A DNA stretch of 64,000 bases from Oreocharis arfaki (Eukaryota; Chordata; Aves; Passeriformes; Paramythiidae), in assembly GCA_013398015.1 (NCBI GenBank), contig VZRR01006736.1, forward strand, positions 62,001 through 126,000. The letters are read 5' to 3'. The translations under genes were made by a program, and so were the position numbers. The notes under the pieces were generated by a model that was not told the DNA's origin, made no database searches, and saw nothing but the letters and a program-made list of their open reading frames with translations. Below, piece after piece: positions 37,419 to 50,945 of the stretch (its first letter is position 1; every line of letters starts with the position of its first letter).

Positions 37419-37547
37419 GATGGAAAGAAAAAGAAACTGGGAATTTACCTCGGGGGAAAAGAGGTATTTTGCAATTGCTTGCCTATCCTTCATCAAAATA
37501 TTTTCTGCTGTGTTCAGCTTTTCAACTTTAATGAAGCAGGCCTTCAG
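37419..37547 (+). other. candidate internal exon, unknown
   Basis: A good acceptor (ctatttcattttcacag, AG at 37417-37418) and a good donor (ttcag|gtatgt, GT at 37548-37549) enclose 129 bases, an exact multiple of three. Two of the three frames are open throughout. Frame 1 reads DGKKKKLGIYLGGKEVFCNC... for 43 codons; frame 2 starts with ATG at 37420 and reads MERKRNWEFTSGEKRYFAIA..., stopping only at 37561-37563 if the donor is not used. I recognise neither peptide. It may be an exon of an unlisted gene or long non-coding RNA, or a chance arrangement. Confidence 0.25.
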
Positions 37548-39348
37548 GTATGTTTCTCTTTGATGCACATTTTCTGCCTTCCATGAGTCCCTGTCTAATA
37601 CATGTTTATCTGTTCAATGCACCAGAACATTGGAAACTTTCCTTATCCTACTCAAGGAGTTGAGCTGCTACATCAGAAATGTTTCAGTACTCAGTATTGC
37701 AATGACTATGCTACTTTTCTGAATATCTGCCTGTACAGAGCCAATGTATCACAGCTGACTGTCAGGAAAGACAATAAAAGCAAAGACAATCCTGTGCTCA
37801 TGAAATTAAAAGTAATAAATAGTGAGTCTGTCAAACATAGCATACATGGCCCTTGTGTAGCCTCCAGGGTTTCCTTTATCTCAGATGTTGCCAACAGCTT
37901 CAGGTTTTAAGGTCTACTTGCCATCTAATCTACAAACATAGCCTGAACTTCTTAACATCCCTAATCTTTGCCTTCCACGTGACAGCACCTGACTACCTTT
38001 GAATCCTTGCACACAGTGTATTCATCCTCATAATATGTATTTTTTAAATGGCTTTAGCTAATGGAGCTGTTTAATTTGCGTCATGGGTTCCCACCTACTC
38101 ATGGAAATATCTTGGCTCAATCATGCATTCTTCAGCTAATCACCCAGATGTGAACTTGTGGTAAAGCTGTAAGAGCCTGGAAAAATCTTTGTACTGAGTA
38201 ACTTGTCATTAAGAAGGAAATAGCTACAAACCCCAATTAAATGCCATGTGTAACTTAAAAGCAGGAAACAAATGAGGACAGCCAGGAATGGATTATTTAA
38301 CAATCTTCAGTCAAGTCAAAAGGTGTCCAAAGCTACCAGATTTCATGCTTCTCATCATTAATAAGAACGTTTGAATGCATCAGGGTTAGGGAAGGCTTTG
38401 TGACAGTGGTAATGAGACAATTTGGAAGAAGTAGACTTTGCCCACCTTAAAATACTCAAAGAACATAATTTTAGATGTATAATGGACTTTTTATTGGACA
38501 TTTGATATTACTGTCAGGACTTGAAAATGTATCAAATCATTCCCATAAACAATATGAATATAAGACAGGAGAAAGATAGTTATAGAAATGCTTTGACCTG
38601 TCTGGTGTGAATGGATTTCATAATTATGAAATGCCCATAGCCACCTACTCAATACCAAAAGAGATCTCTTTTATATCTCTTTTCATATGCACGGACACAT
38701 ATATATTCATTTCATCTAGCCTCAGTTAAAGAAGGAAATTTATAAGCTATACTGAGTAAAATGTTAGAACTGGAGTATTAGAATGCCCCATCAAATATTT
38801 GCTTTTCTTTGTTCATGCACATAAAGTGTAAGATCCCTGTGCTGATGTAATCCCATACATGCTAATCAGTACATTGTCATTTCAGCTCATGTCCTAATAT
38901 TTCAACCAACAGCTTTTTTATACCTGTTTTCTGCTCTACCCTTCTCTACTTCTTTTAAATAAGCTTTCCTGCATCATCTTTGCCTTAAGCTGGACAGAAA
39001 GACTTTTATGAAGAAATGTTGGTAAAAATGTGGATTCTGTATTTTATATGGATGCTGTTATGTTGCTGCTCAGTCCACTCAGTAGCAGCTGGTGGTTTCA
39101 AAGAATGCAACAAGGTAAAGGGAGGAAGCCATAAGATTACAGAAAAGGCTGCTTTGTACATAATCTTCCATAATTTCTAACGTCTTCTACTTTATTTCTA
39201 GTATTCAGTATTTATTCCAGAAAATGCTGAATTTAATTCTAATATCTTCTAGAGATTTTATAACTCATTGTTTACTTTTAAGTTTAGATAAATGTAGTCT
39301 TGTGTAAAATGTTGGACTTCTTCACACATTTTTGGTTTTTGTTTGCAC
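37548..39348. other. non-coding stretch
   Basis: Contains one 102-codon open frame (37602-37910) immediately 3' of the candidate exon, without any recognised domain. Otherwise nothing seen. Confidence 0.55.
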
Positions 39349-39772
39349 TGCTGGTTACCACCTGAGGGTGATTGAGAGACGGGACTTTTCTCGGTGCAAG
39401 TAAAAGCCCATTTATTGATTCTACAGCATGGTTTTTGTACTCTTACAGACTTTGGGCAAGATTTTCCATTACCTTAGTAAAAATCACACTGATTTTGTTC
39501 CCCTAGCAACATGCTTAATTATCGTCTTGCATGATTTCTTTAAAACAAGGCACAAAGCAATACATAGTGTTACTTCTACTCCTATCATCAAGCTCTTGTT
39601 TGGTGTTCCCAAGGCTTTTGGCCCACGAGGGTCAAGATGTCCACATCGCATATCATGTCTGTGGTACTTTCTGCTCGACTTCCCAACTGCGTCTCTACAA
39701 CCACATACTTACCACTCTTTCAGGTGGTCCATTAGACATTCTGTCGGATGCCTTGTGATAAATAGCAGTGCA
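39349..39772 (-). mobile_element. endogenous retrovirus LTR, ERVK/alpharetrovirus-like, minus strand
   Basis: Read on the minus strand, the segment has a TATA-like gtacaaaaacc at 39440-39430, an AATAAA at 39416-39411 only about 15 bases later, and then a U5-like stretch containing gtcccgtctctcaatcaccc that ends in CA at 39349. A TATA box almost touching the poly(A) signal is the very short R region known from avian alpharetroviruses and ERVK relatives. Further upstream, gcatgttgctaggggaacaa also has the look of such a U3. No primer-binding site or viral gene follows, so it is a solo or truncated LTR. No target-site duplication was found and the U3 limit is approximate. The 117-codon plus-strand frame at 39428-39781 is antisense to it and not a gene. 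Confidence 0.65.
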
Positions 39773-41053
39773 ATTTATTAGTCTGTTTTATAAAGAAATG
39801 TATGATAAAGAAATAGCTACTGGTTTCTTCTCATTTTTTTTTCTTCTTTATTTACTCTGCATAACAAATTTCCTGATTATTTTACCATGATTAGTATAGT
39901 AAAATAGCAAACACATGCCAAAGGCATGATGTCTCATTTTATCAATATTATAAAATATCAGCTAACAGCAGTGAGTGATAAAGCAGTGCTCGAGAAATTG
40001 ACAGAGTTTAGTGGTCAATTTGTTTACAAAAAATGTTCATGCTACTGACCTGTGGTGAGAAAAAAAAAATGTGTAAATGCCTTTAAGAAAAATGCAATAT
40101 TAAATTCTGCAATTTCCTTTTGGAAGTGCACATTTTTCTGTTGTTGTTTTGTGAACTTTGTCCTTCCAACTGTATGTTTTATATAGCTTTTGCCTTGGAA
40201 CTGCCTTGTTTCAATTCCCTAAAACTGTCAAGTGTGACTCCACCTGCTTTATTGTTCCCATAAATTCATATGAAACTAGTAGCTAAATCCAATTTGTGTC
40301 ATTCTGTCTCTCTTTGTAGCCTATTCTAAATCTCCCAGCATGTTTCACAAAAGTAGAATCCTATTAACACCAAATAACCACCACTGTATTTTATTCCATG
40401 GTTATTACAGTCCTACTACTGTCACAGCTCTTAAAGACTCTTGTCTCTCCATGAATCTATGACGGCCAAAACCTGAAAATCTCATTACTGCTTCTCTTTT
40501 CTGTTTTCTTCCATGTGATATCCCTTTCTCGTATATTGTTTTTTAAATTAACTTAGGTGTTATATGTTTAAGCTCAATACTCTGCCAAATTTGCCAACCT
40601 GTAAAGTGCTACTAGTTAACATGGAAAAACTGTAAAATTCAGATAAGGTTGCCCATAAAGCTTATTTTCCTGTCTTTAGTTTTACTGAAGCTCTTTGCTT
40701 TAAAAGTGGTTTAATTTAAGAATTAATATTAGTAATTTATTTTTCTTTATTAATTGAAATATTAAAAATTGGAAAAGATTCTGAATTTCAATGAAAGCCC
40801 TAATATCTGGATTAAAAACCTATTAAGAGCTGTTATAAACAGGGTAATATCCATGAAGTATTGAAATATCATCAATCATATATAATCAAATGAATGCAAG
40901 TCATTGCTTAAAAAATTTTGAGAAAAGTAAAGAAAAAAGAAGAGAACATTTTAAAACACTTCTGTCTAAGTTTTCAATGTAAAACTGAACCTCTCATGAC
41001 GCAAAAGTTTAGGAAACTCATCTCCACGTGGTATCCTTGATGACTTCTTTGAG

Positions 41054-41095
<42 letters not shown>
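41054..41095. repeat. (AT)12 microsatellite grading into TATG
   Basis: Pure AT dinucleotides at 41054-41077, followed by tatgta units. Confidence 0.95.
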
Positions 41096-41096
<1 letters not shown>

Positions 41097-42656
41097 CACA
41101 TACAGACAGCAAGAGATACAGAGTGGAATGTGCTCATTGAAACTGTGTTCTAGAGGCTCCAAAACAGAAACAATTGTTGTTTGGGTTTTTGTTTGTGAGT
41201 TTTTTTGTTTGTTTTTTAAATTAATTTTTAAAGAAGTGCCTTAATCTGCAATCATAGTGTGAAAATACCTTGTCATGTCTTGGATTGCTGCTTATTTCAC
41301 CCTCTGCACTCATGTCTCATTGATAAGTTCTCTCCTCTTTACTGCAAGAAAATTATATGTATAATTAGGTTCCAATCCTGAAATCCTAAAAGTGTAAAAA
41401 AGCTTATTTGAAATACACGATAGTTTTTCCAGGAACTAAGAACACAAAAAGAATGTCTTAGGCTCAGGAATGTTTGAGAGAAGAACTTCAGAGTAATCAG
41501 AAAAAAGCTCCTTTAAAAAGTCATGAGGAATCTTGTGCCGAAAGGGTGTATTTATTCCCACTAAGGAAGGTCTCCTCCCACACATATTACAAAGACAGTG
41601 CGATTTATGAAATTTAGTGCTGTGTCAAATACAAGCATGTGGTTTCTGGAAAGCCAGAAATAAAAATGTGAGTTCATATCTACTGGAAATGCTGCGCCCT
41701 AACAAGGCTAAGCTGACTCTCTAATATCTGAAAGGAGAAAATAAATTAGGAGCATGGATGGAAACTTGCTTCTTTTAGGCAGTTTGGTTAAATTCTATGA
41801 GACAATTGTGCTCTGAATATTTTTTACAGATTATATTAAATTATAAGATTACTCAAATCAGTATGATTTAAAAAGCATCTAGGAACTGCAAAACAACTTT
41901 CATAAAGAATGGAAGGAAGTTCGTTATGCTTCAGGTAATGAAGTGAACATTTACAGTAAATTTGATTATTATGTAACCTTATGCAACGAGTGAAGAAAAA
42001 TGGCAGCATCTTTCCAACCAGATGATGTAGTCGTATTACTCACAGGCTTTAAAAGAAGTTTAATTTAGGCTGAATGATATTTTGTTTCTATTATGTTATG
42101 AAAGTAATATGTTTAAGTCTGAAAGAAAGTGGCTTACTTCAGTTTTAAGCAGTGAAGATGGACCACAATACACAGAGTACATTTTGAACTTGTGACCAGA
42201 TCAAACCCGCATTTTTTGTGAAGCTCTTAGGAAAATTATATTTGGACAAAGAATCACTATTAAGACATTCAAATAGTATTGAAGTTAAAATTTTAAAAAA
42301 CTTTAAACATCATTTAAAAACAACTTTTAGATTTTTTTTTTTACACCAGGAAGTTTTTTTTTATTCCTTCCTTGCCCTGGAAATATTAATTTTCTCTGTC
42401 TGAAAAAGGTATCATACTGACATAGAATTTCAGGACCGGAAGGTTCTATTATACAGATGGTCTTAGAAAAATAATTGACCAATCATCTTAATTTTAAGAC
42501 TTGTTCAGCAAATTATTGCTGTCCTTCAATGCTTTATTCTGAGTTTAGTTTTCCTTAGGAATAAATACCTGCCACCCTGCCATTTGAATTTTCAGTTGTC
42601 AATTATTTTGCCTTTTGCAACATGCTTAGGAAGCCACTGAACTGTGATTATTTCAT

Positions 42657-42780
42657 AGGAAAGAAGGAAGGAAGAAAAAGAAAAGAAAGAGAGAAAGAGA
42701 GAGAGAAAGAGAGAAGGACAGAAAGAAAGAAAGAAAGAAAGAAAAGAAAGAAAAAGAAAAGAAAGAAAAGAAAGAAAGAA
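42657..42780. repeat. polypurine (GAAA/GGAA)n tract, 124 bp
   Basis: Every base is A or G on the plus strand from 42657 to 42780 except a single C at 42719. Units are GAAA, GAAAA, GAGA and GGAA. Parts are near mirror-symmetric, a composition that can form intramolecular triplex DNA. Minus-strand open frames here encode only Phe/Leu/Ser low complexity. Confidence 0.95.
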
Positions 42781-42984
42781 TAACAACTCTTATTCTTCTC
42801 AAATGTCTGACAAAGCAAACACACCTCACAGCACATCCCACAGTTAATTTCATAACCACTGCAGGATCAGAGGAGTACAACTGTCCCAGAAGCTATTCAA
42901 GGATTATCTAGCAATTTTGTACCCTGAAAAAAAGTGTATTTCCCATATGTACTATTGCAAAAGTCTGCATTTACCTTTTATTAT

Positions 42985-43000
42985 CACACACACACACACA
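42985..43000. repeat. (CA)8 microsatellite
   Basis: Eight uninterrupted CA units. Confidence 0.95.
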
Positions 43001-44732
43001 TGTTAGTGTTCATGTGTCAGTATAAAATTTTGTATTGGCTAGAAATATAACTTAAATCCAAACAAAGCAAATATTTATAAAACTTGCAGTTCTGAACCAT
43101 CCTTTACTCATTTTGCAACAATATCTCTTCCTGCATTGTACTTGTATTTTTTATTACTGCATTTTTATTTGTATTACTTTCATGAGCTTTAATCACCTGC
43201 AAAGAGAAAACTAGAAGCTCCAATTCTTCTCAGATGTATTACAGTCTGCAGCTCTGGACTGTCTCTTTATGTTATAATCCTTCACAGCTATATCCTTAGA
43301 CTTTACTTTGGTTTTATTCTAGTCTTTGTTGTTATCCTCTCTTGAAATTTCTTACATTTCAGTGTGCTGAAGAGGAGGCCTTTTCTTTTCAGACTAAGAT
43401 AATGCGATTTCAGAAATCTGTTTCATTTCTTCACATCAAAGGAATCTCCATTTCATTCAGCATATTTTGTACTGAACAATTCCTGCTTTCTTTTGTTGGT
43501 ATTATATCTGCTTGATTTGTTAAAAGGGATATTTAATTATCCATTAAATGGATCTTCATTCCTTCCTGTAACCTGACTTTTCATAACTAATTTGCTGGCC
43601 GAAGGAATTAGTAACTCCCTCGCCATTCCTTTTTACTCCCTTCCCATCTCCCATTGTCAGGAGATTAACTCAAAACAAATGGCTTTACAAAAATATTACT
43701 TTGTAAATATCTTAAACTGCATTGACACCAATATGATGTTCTCAAAACTGTTTGTAATCATGGGGGGCTGTAAAGATTATTTTGATTTTATACTCAGATT
43801 TTTGTCCCCAGTTTCTATTGGTCTTTTGCATGTATTAAGACTATGCCAAAGCCAGTAGTTTTGGGAACTTACTACACTACACAGAATTAAAGGATAATGA
43901 TTATGGTTAGGAGTATTTGAAGCAGTAAGTATTTTCACTGGTAATGAAAGAGTAATGCTGGGTAAAATCTTGGACCTTTAATAAAATCTACATGTGCTTC
44001 TTTTCAGACAAAACTGTTCTTTGATTCCATGAACCTTTGCATGAACTGTTGCCATGAATGTTTGAAATATCTTAGTAAGTTCATATAGAGTCCACGGGGG
44101 AAGATGTGTACTGGAACAACAACACAATGAAGCACTTCCTGCAATCACTACAGCTAGTCAACTTTTCAGATGTTTTCTACAGTAAAACTGAATGGTAATT
44201 GACACAGTGGTGTGCTGGTCCCTGGTTCTTGTAGGAACAATGGCAATACACTCAATAACAGTATCAAAAATATTGAGTGACAAAACACACTGTGTCATTT
44301 AATGCCTCAATCTTAGTTTTCACAGACACATTCTGCTTATTTCTTGCTCTCTATTGTATGTTAGTAATAGGCAATCCACAGAAGCCTGCCATTTCAGTTT
44401 TGAATGGGAAACATTTATTGACGTATTGATAGAAGACAATTTAATATCAAAAATGATCCATTTTTGCTGTTCTCCATTTAAAGTCCATCTTCCAGCCATC
44501 CATTGATCTTACTTTCCTGCCTTAGTCTGAGCTTTCATTTCTTGAAACATATATTAACCAATATTAGTTTTCCTGCTTCAACACTTGAAGTGCCAGTCTT
44601 GTTTTCTTTAGAAGTGCTCCTTCAAGATATTTAAGATGAGATTTCCTGGAGTACTTGGTCTGTCCTGGGGCAGCTGGCCTACACTAAAGAATTAGAGATA
44701 TAGGACTATCAATTTTCTCTGAAAATCATGAG

Positions 44733-44753
44733 CTTCTCATGATTCATGAGAAG
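44733..44753. repeat. 21-bp palindrome
   Basis: cttctcatga (44733-44742), one central T, then its exact reverse complement tcatgagaag (44744-44753). TCATGA and close variants recur on both sides within 44727-44760. Confidence 0.9.
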
Positions 44754-46557
44754 TCATGACAAATCTTGGTCAGACTGGTCTAAAATTTTCTGTGCTCTCA
44801 CTTTGGGGAACACTAAAATGGTTGGACACACATATTCACTGTACTGAGAAGCAAGAAAATAGTTATTCCCAGGGAAAGAGAAGGAAAATATGTATTGGTG
44901 TGCATATTTAAAGCATTTAACAATTTCCATTAGCAATTGAAACCAGAATTTGGTAAGTTCATTGAGAATGAAGTTTTATCTTCTCTTCTGTTCAACACAA
45001 AATCCACCAAGGAATTCATATGAGGTAAAAATTAAATATGTCATTCAAAAAATTTTGTTAAGCATGAAAAATAATAACAAAGAAAAAAGAGTGTTCTAAT
45101 TACTGCCTGGCCCATACTACTTACTTATCTGCATGGGTTAGCACCACACTACATGAACAACTATTGTCTTCTTTTGAAGTACTTGTACGGCCAATGCTTG
45201 GCATCCAGGTAAGGGCTGATGAAAAAGATTCAGTAAGATCCTCTCTAAGGCTTACACCAGGAGAAGAGGCCTGAGGGATCACACCTCAAATTAAGAGAAC
45301 CTGGCTATTCTATTTAAATGCTTACTTCCACAACATCTAGCTAGTCTCCAAGGAGCTTTACAGCACAGGCCTTGGCCATGCTTAAGACTGTGTTAGTGAC
45401 AGTTCATTGTACCCTGGCACAGTCACCTGCAGATTCATGAGAGACTGTCAGAGTTTAGGATGACCTTCAACCTTGCTGTTTCTCCAAAGCAATGGCACTG
45501 GCTTCCTCCTGTTAGAGATGTCTTTTCTTTCCTCTCTTCTTTTTCACAATGTTGAAGACCTTTTCCTGCAGGTAGGAAGAGTTCTTTCAATTTTAAAATA
45601 TTATTTCATTGCTATAAGCTCTTCCATTACAGGAAAACCTGTTCTGCTTTAATCAGGGTATTCTTATGAATGATTCCTTTGCCTCCCTGTTTTCATTGTG
45701 TCTGTGACATTTAGTCACTGAGACGTAATTGTACACATCCCTGAGCACTCTGAGACAAGGATCATAGCTTTCTAAGTGACATTGCTGTTAAATTAGTGTT
45801 CAGAACACTGTGTGGACAGAGTACTATTGCAAGCACACACACATGTATAAAAGGCAAGGGTGCAAGTCAAGCTACATTAATGGAGAGATTTTCAGTTTAT
45901 TAAACTGAATTGTTAAAAAAAAATACCCTCTGCTGTTAATGCAGTTAGACAGAGAGAAAGCAAGGCTTTCCTTCTTTTGTTTTAGTTGATTAATTAGTGT
46001 GTGTGCAGCAGCACAAGCATAAGCTGATATGTAAGTGCTAAATGGCATTGTTCATACTGTGTTAAGCAGGCAGTTTAAAAATATGTTTTATTGATCAGAT
46101 TCCTTCCTGGAGGCAGAACTGATGATAAACATTACTGGCAGGGTTATGACTACTGGGAGATGGGCTGATGGGTTTGCCCCAGCTGCTTCATGTTTATGAA
46201 GCCAAAGAAAAGGTGCCAATGGAGAGCCATTCCCATGCTGTATTTGTGCTCCTTTGTACCTCTTAGGTTGAATTCATTTGTCTGTGAAACTGACTATTAA
46301 TATTAATATTCTCCATGAAGTATCTTTTCTGCAAGGCGTCTTCTTACCAAGGGAAGTCCATTCGTCCTGTCGTTGTGCTAGACACTGTATATTATGGGAT
46401 TCATCCAATGGCTGTCAAAGCAAATCATAGAAATCACCCTTTCAGCAACAGGGAGAGGAAGGGTGGTGAGATTGACCAGGCACTGGTGGCTAAGTTCCTG
46501 CTTGAGAAGTGAGGAGCGTTTCCATGTAATCTGAGCAGGAGACATAACAATAATATT

Positions 46558-46620
46558 TTACTTATTTTATATATCTATGTATATATGTATATATGTATAT
46601 ACGTACATATGTATATATAT
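46558..46620. repeat. (TATATG)n / TA-rich microsatellite
   Basis: Imperfect tatatgtatatatgtata units with one CpG-containing variant (tacgtaca). Confidence 0.9.
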
Positions 46621-47920
46621 TCTAAATTTCCTATTTCTCTATCAAATAGGTCGTATCTAATGAAGATATTAAGTCCTTCTCTATATTTTCACCTTTTCTT
46701 AATCATGTTAGTATAGGATGTGGCATTAAGTAAATGTGAAGTATGATAACAGCTCCTTCATGGAAGTGGTGATCTCAGCCCCACGAGCATTTCAAAACTT
46801 GCCACACTCACTGTTTTACCTCTGTATTACATATGTATAAAGGTTTATGGTGTAAAATTATAAATTTATATTTGAAGTGTATTTACATGGAGTGTCATGG
46901 AGTGAGAATATTCTGTTTCACAATGGCATAAGATTTAGCCATGTCTGTCCCAGCAATGTTTTCATATATGGGATTAGATACACAGTAATTCAGATAGTTG
47001 ATTTTACCTCAGTTTTATCAAAAGGCCTGGAGTACTGAAACTCATGTGTATTTCTGCAGTGATATGTATAAGAAAATTTATTTCACTAGGTATATGCAGC
47101 ACAGTATAGTTCCACAAACATTTATTTACCTATTAAATCATTACTTTGTAAGAAATAGAAATCATGTATTTCCTTGTTATATTGTTTTAGGAGAATAGCA
47201 AAAAAATAAGTGTGTGGAAAGCTGAGCCATGACAAACCTTGAGGTCAGCAAAAGTCTCTTCACTAGCTCCTCCAACACGAATTTTCTTGAGAAGATATTT
47301 TTCAGCAATTTTTAATTCGGAAACTTTAAAATTTTAATTTTAAGAGATTATTTTAAACTATTTAAATTTAAAACAAGCTTTAAAATAATGTAATTTTCTT
47401 TGTGGTAACAAGTCACAACTGCTCTGTATCCCAGCAGAAGGACCCCATGGTGTGCCAAAGTAATATTTCTCTCAGCTGAAGACCACAGGCCACTCCAGAG
47501 CACATCATATCTGTTTGGGAGGACACAAGACACATTAGAGGATATTTTTGGGCAGCTCCAAAGGAACAACTTGGTGCTTGCCCTCAGTCAGGTGTCCTGT
47601 GTTTTCCAGTCCATGTTTGACTTTTCCAGAAAACTCACTCCTGAAAAGACTGGATGGAAATTAATGTGCCCTGTACATGGACAGGGAACTAAGGCCACAA
47701 AAAGAAATAAAGGGGTAACTAGCCTGACAGTAGAAATACATGTATGAACAAAAAAAATCACTCCTACAATGGTTATTTAAAGAGAGAGAGAGCTAAGGAA
47801 ATGTAGGAAAAGGATTTTTGCACACTTTCCATATGCACGTTTTATGAATGACAAGTAGCTGAAAGAATTAAATTTCTTGCCATCAGACATTTTATGTGTT
47901 ATAATCTTGTTTCTTTAAAG

Positions 47921-48010
47921 ATAAAAGAAAAAAAAAACAACCCCCCCCAAAACTAACAATAACAACAAAAAAATATACAAACAAACAAACAAACAAAAAA
48001 CCCCCAAAAT
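47921..48010. repeat. A-rich (CAAA)n repeat with C runs
   Basis: A run of A, then eight C, then CAA and CAAA units (about four perfect caaa at 47978-47994), A6 and C5. Low-complexity, with no gene. Confidence 0.9.
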
Positions 48011-50945
48011 CAAACCTCTGCATTATATATTCATCCTACCAAGCCAGCCTTTTGTTTTAATGCCATGAGACTCAAAATATCTTTTAGTGCCCAAGTTCAT
48101 GTTTTGTTCTCATTTGCTAGAAAGTCTTGGCCTCATGGTTCTGCCTGCAAGGAAAGAGGATTGTCCACCTTAGAGAAATGCATGTGTCAGACAAAAACTG
48201 TGGTTTTTTCAGACTTGTCATTTTAATGACCCAGAGATGTCAGGACAACATGTATGTCAGCAGAGCGAGCCCCGTGCTGACAGGGAGATAATAAAAATGC
48301 ATGTGAATATGTATGACTCCCTGTGTCCCTGTTTTCACTTCTAGCTCTGACACCCTCCAGCCTACAAGTATACACATAATTCACCCTTGCAGAAGGTTCA
48401 GAGATTTATTTCTAGGACTGTAAGCAGGCACTTTGTCTCCTCCAGCTGCTTTGACAAAATGGCTGAACACAAAAGCAACAACAAAAAAGGCTCGATATCT
48501 GGTGGAAATAGGATTACAACATTAAGGTTTAGAGGAAGAGGGAAAAGGAAAACCATTCCTTTCCTTTCTCAGGAGATTGAGAGGATATGAACTGCACATT
48601 AAGAGTGTGATAAAATAATTTTGTACTGAATGGCATTCAAACCTTCCCTTCCTGCTTATTTTACATGCAGGGGTGCATATTTTTCCCTGTGTTTTCAGTT
48701 TCCTCTTGCTTATACTAGAAAATCATATCCAAAACATTATCTATTTCCCACAGACCAAAACAGAGTGTTTCTGCCTAGGAATACTTTCAGTAAAAACACT
48801 AAATGTTTAAATGGCAAAAGGATCTGAAACAAATACACCTTACTTGACCATGTATACCAAGTAGATGATTTACCTCTATGTCTGGCTGCTACACAGGTCA
48901 ATGTTACACTTTGTTAATTTTCCCCTGTTTTTCATCCTTACCTTTCTGAGTGTATTTTTCATACTTCATGTAATTTCTTATTTCCGTCCAGTGTGTTTCA
49001 CTCAAATAAAAGAGTAATAAGCTGACTACAAAACAGCACAAAACTGTCTGCTAGAAGTTGTGACCCAAAATATTTATTTTAAACAGCATTGCTGTTTTTC
49101 ATATCTTCATTAGCTTTGTTTCACATCCAGATCTTGCTTTTTCTCTAGTGGGTCTGAAGGACTGGATTCAGCCTTGTGTTAATGAGCACTACCAAAAACC
49201 AGCGAAACAACTGCTTTGTGACTGCACAAGAGCATCCACTTAACATATTCTCTAGAGTTTAACCTTTTTGTGGTTAAATGTTTTGGATTACTATTCAAAT
49301 TCCTTTATTATATTTAGGCTGCTCTTTCACAAAATCAACAGGCAACTGATATGTTATAGTTGTGTATCAGTCTTCTGAACGATCAGGTAAAGTGAAAAAT
49401 AAGTGAGTAAACTATACAGTCAAAATTCTCCCATTGCAAACACTTAAACCTCAGATAAATGCATTAAAATGTGATATAACTGATAACTCTAAGTATTCTT
49501 TTAATACCCTACTTCCACAGGTATTACTTCTCTTGAAGCTGTCATTGAAATTCTCTAGACATTCAGGGAAGTTAGGTTCTACAGCTGGACTTAATGTGCT
49601 ACCATGATAAATTTTCACTTTCAGTGTGAATAGAAGGTTGAACATTTAATTGCTAAATTCTCAGCAACCTCTAGGATATTATTTTTAACTGCAAGGATTA
49701 GAATCACAAACTAGATAAAGTATTATCAAAATGGTCTCAAAGATACTAATGGGAATAGTCATAATTTTCTTTTAAAAATAGACACATCCACTTGGGTACG
49801 TTCAGTTTGTATATTGAGGATGCTTGTTTTATTTAGCTACCCATACCAGAGGTACCTCAGCTATTTTAAATGATGAATTGCACATGTCCATACACGTGTT
49901 TATTGTAGCTTTTGATGCAGTAGCCATAAGATTTTTGGGAAGGCTCCTACTTCGCTGTACTTGACTTTGAATCAGCATGATTGATGATAGTTGCTGTTTT
50001 TCATCAGCAGGGCCAGTTTTGAAAGCCTGGAGGACCTATGGCTGTAGGCTGCTTGGGAAAAGAGAAAGACAAGAAGTGATGGTTAGATGTTTTTGCAGTC
50101 CCACTCTGAACTGCAATTTCTCCATGTCAGTCTTCGCATGTCCTTACTTTATCCTTGATATCTCCCACCCTCCAGTATTTCCTTTACTTCCTCCTCTTTC
50201 ACCTCAGAGTTCTTGCCCAGGCCCTTTTTGTGGAATTCAGTGTCTTTGGAAGTACCCGTGACCTGAAGAGAACTGGTTTATGAAGACATACACAAAATTA
50301 CTTAAACATCTCATCTCTTTTACTTGGCAAAATATGCATGAATCCTTTAAGAAAAGGTGAATTTCAGATACAGCTTTTTAGTTTCAACTTAAAGTAAGAA
50401 ATACAGAGAGATCAAAACATATATGTAAAGATAAACTGAAACTCCAAATTATTACAGGACAGAAAGAAGCTAGGATCTCATTCTTATTTCATCTTAAGCC
50501 GTTTGCTTGGCTATAAAGAAGAATACACAGAGCTGAATGCAAAGATTTTCTGCTAAGGACAGCTATGAATGTTAAAGGAAAAATATTATATTGAAGCAAT
50601 AAATCAGGGAGAGACCCCTAGAATTTATTCTGCTACCATCATCACCGTCAGAAGACATCAGAGTCCTGATGGTGAAAGGAAGTCATCACTGGATGGAATG
50701 TTTTGAACAAATGAAGCCTGGTGCCAAGGGAAATTACAGACTTTTCCAGGAATGTCACCCTCACAGTCATGGAGCTTTAGACCTTCAGCAAGAAAACTGA
50801 AGTTCAAGTAATATATATACTAAAAGTACTATAACACAAGTGTATCAGATTTTCAGCACTGTGATCACTGGACTACTCCCCAAAAGAGACTTTTGTATAT
50901 ATATAACTAACTTCATTTACACAATCACATGGAATATATACTATT

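Noticed and set aside
39428..39781. 117-codon plus-strand open frame
   Set aside because: It is antisense to an ERVK-like LTR whose promoter and poly(A) signals are readable on the minus strand.
42421..42500. CR1-like or older SINE/LINE terminus (catagaatttcaggaccgg)
   Set aside because: Similarity is limited to about 25 bases and could be chance.
42592..42880. Three minus-strand frames rich in Phe, Leu and Ser, resembling transmembrane peptides
   Set aside because: They are translations of the polypurine tract's complementary strand.
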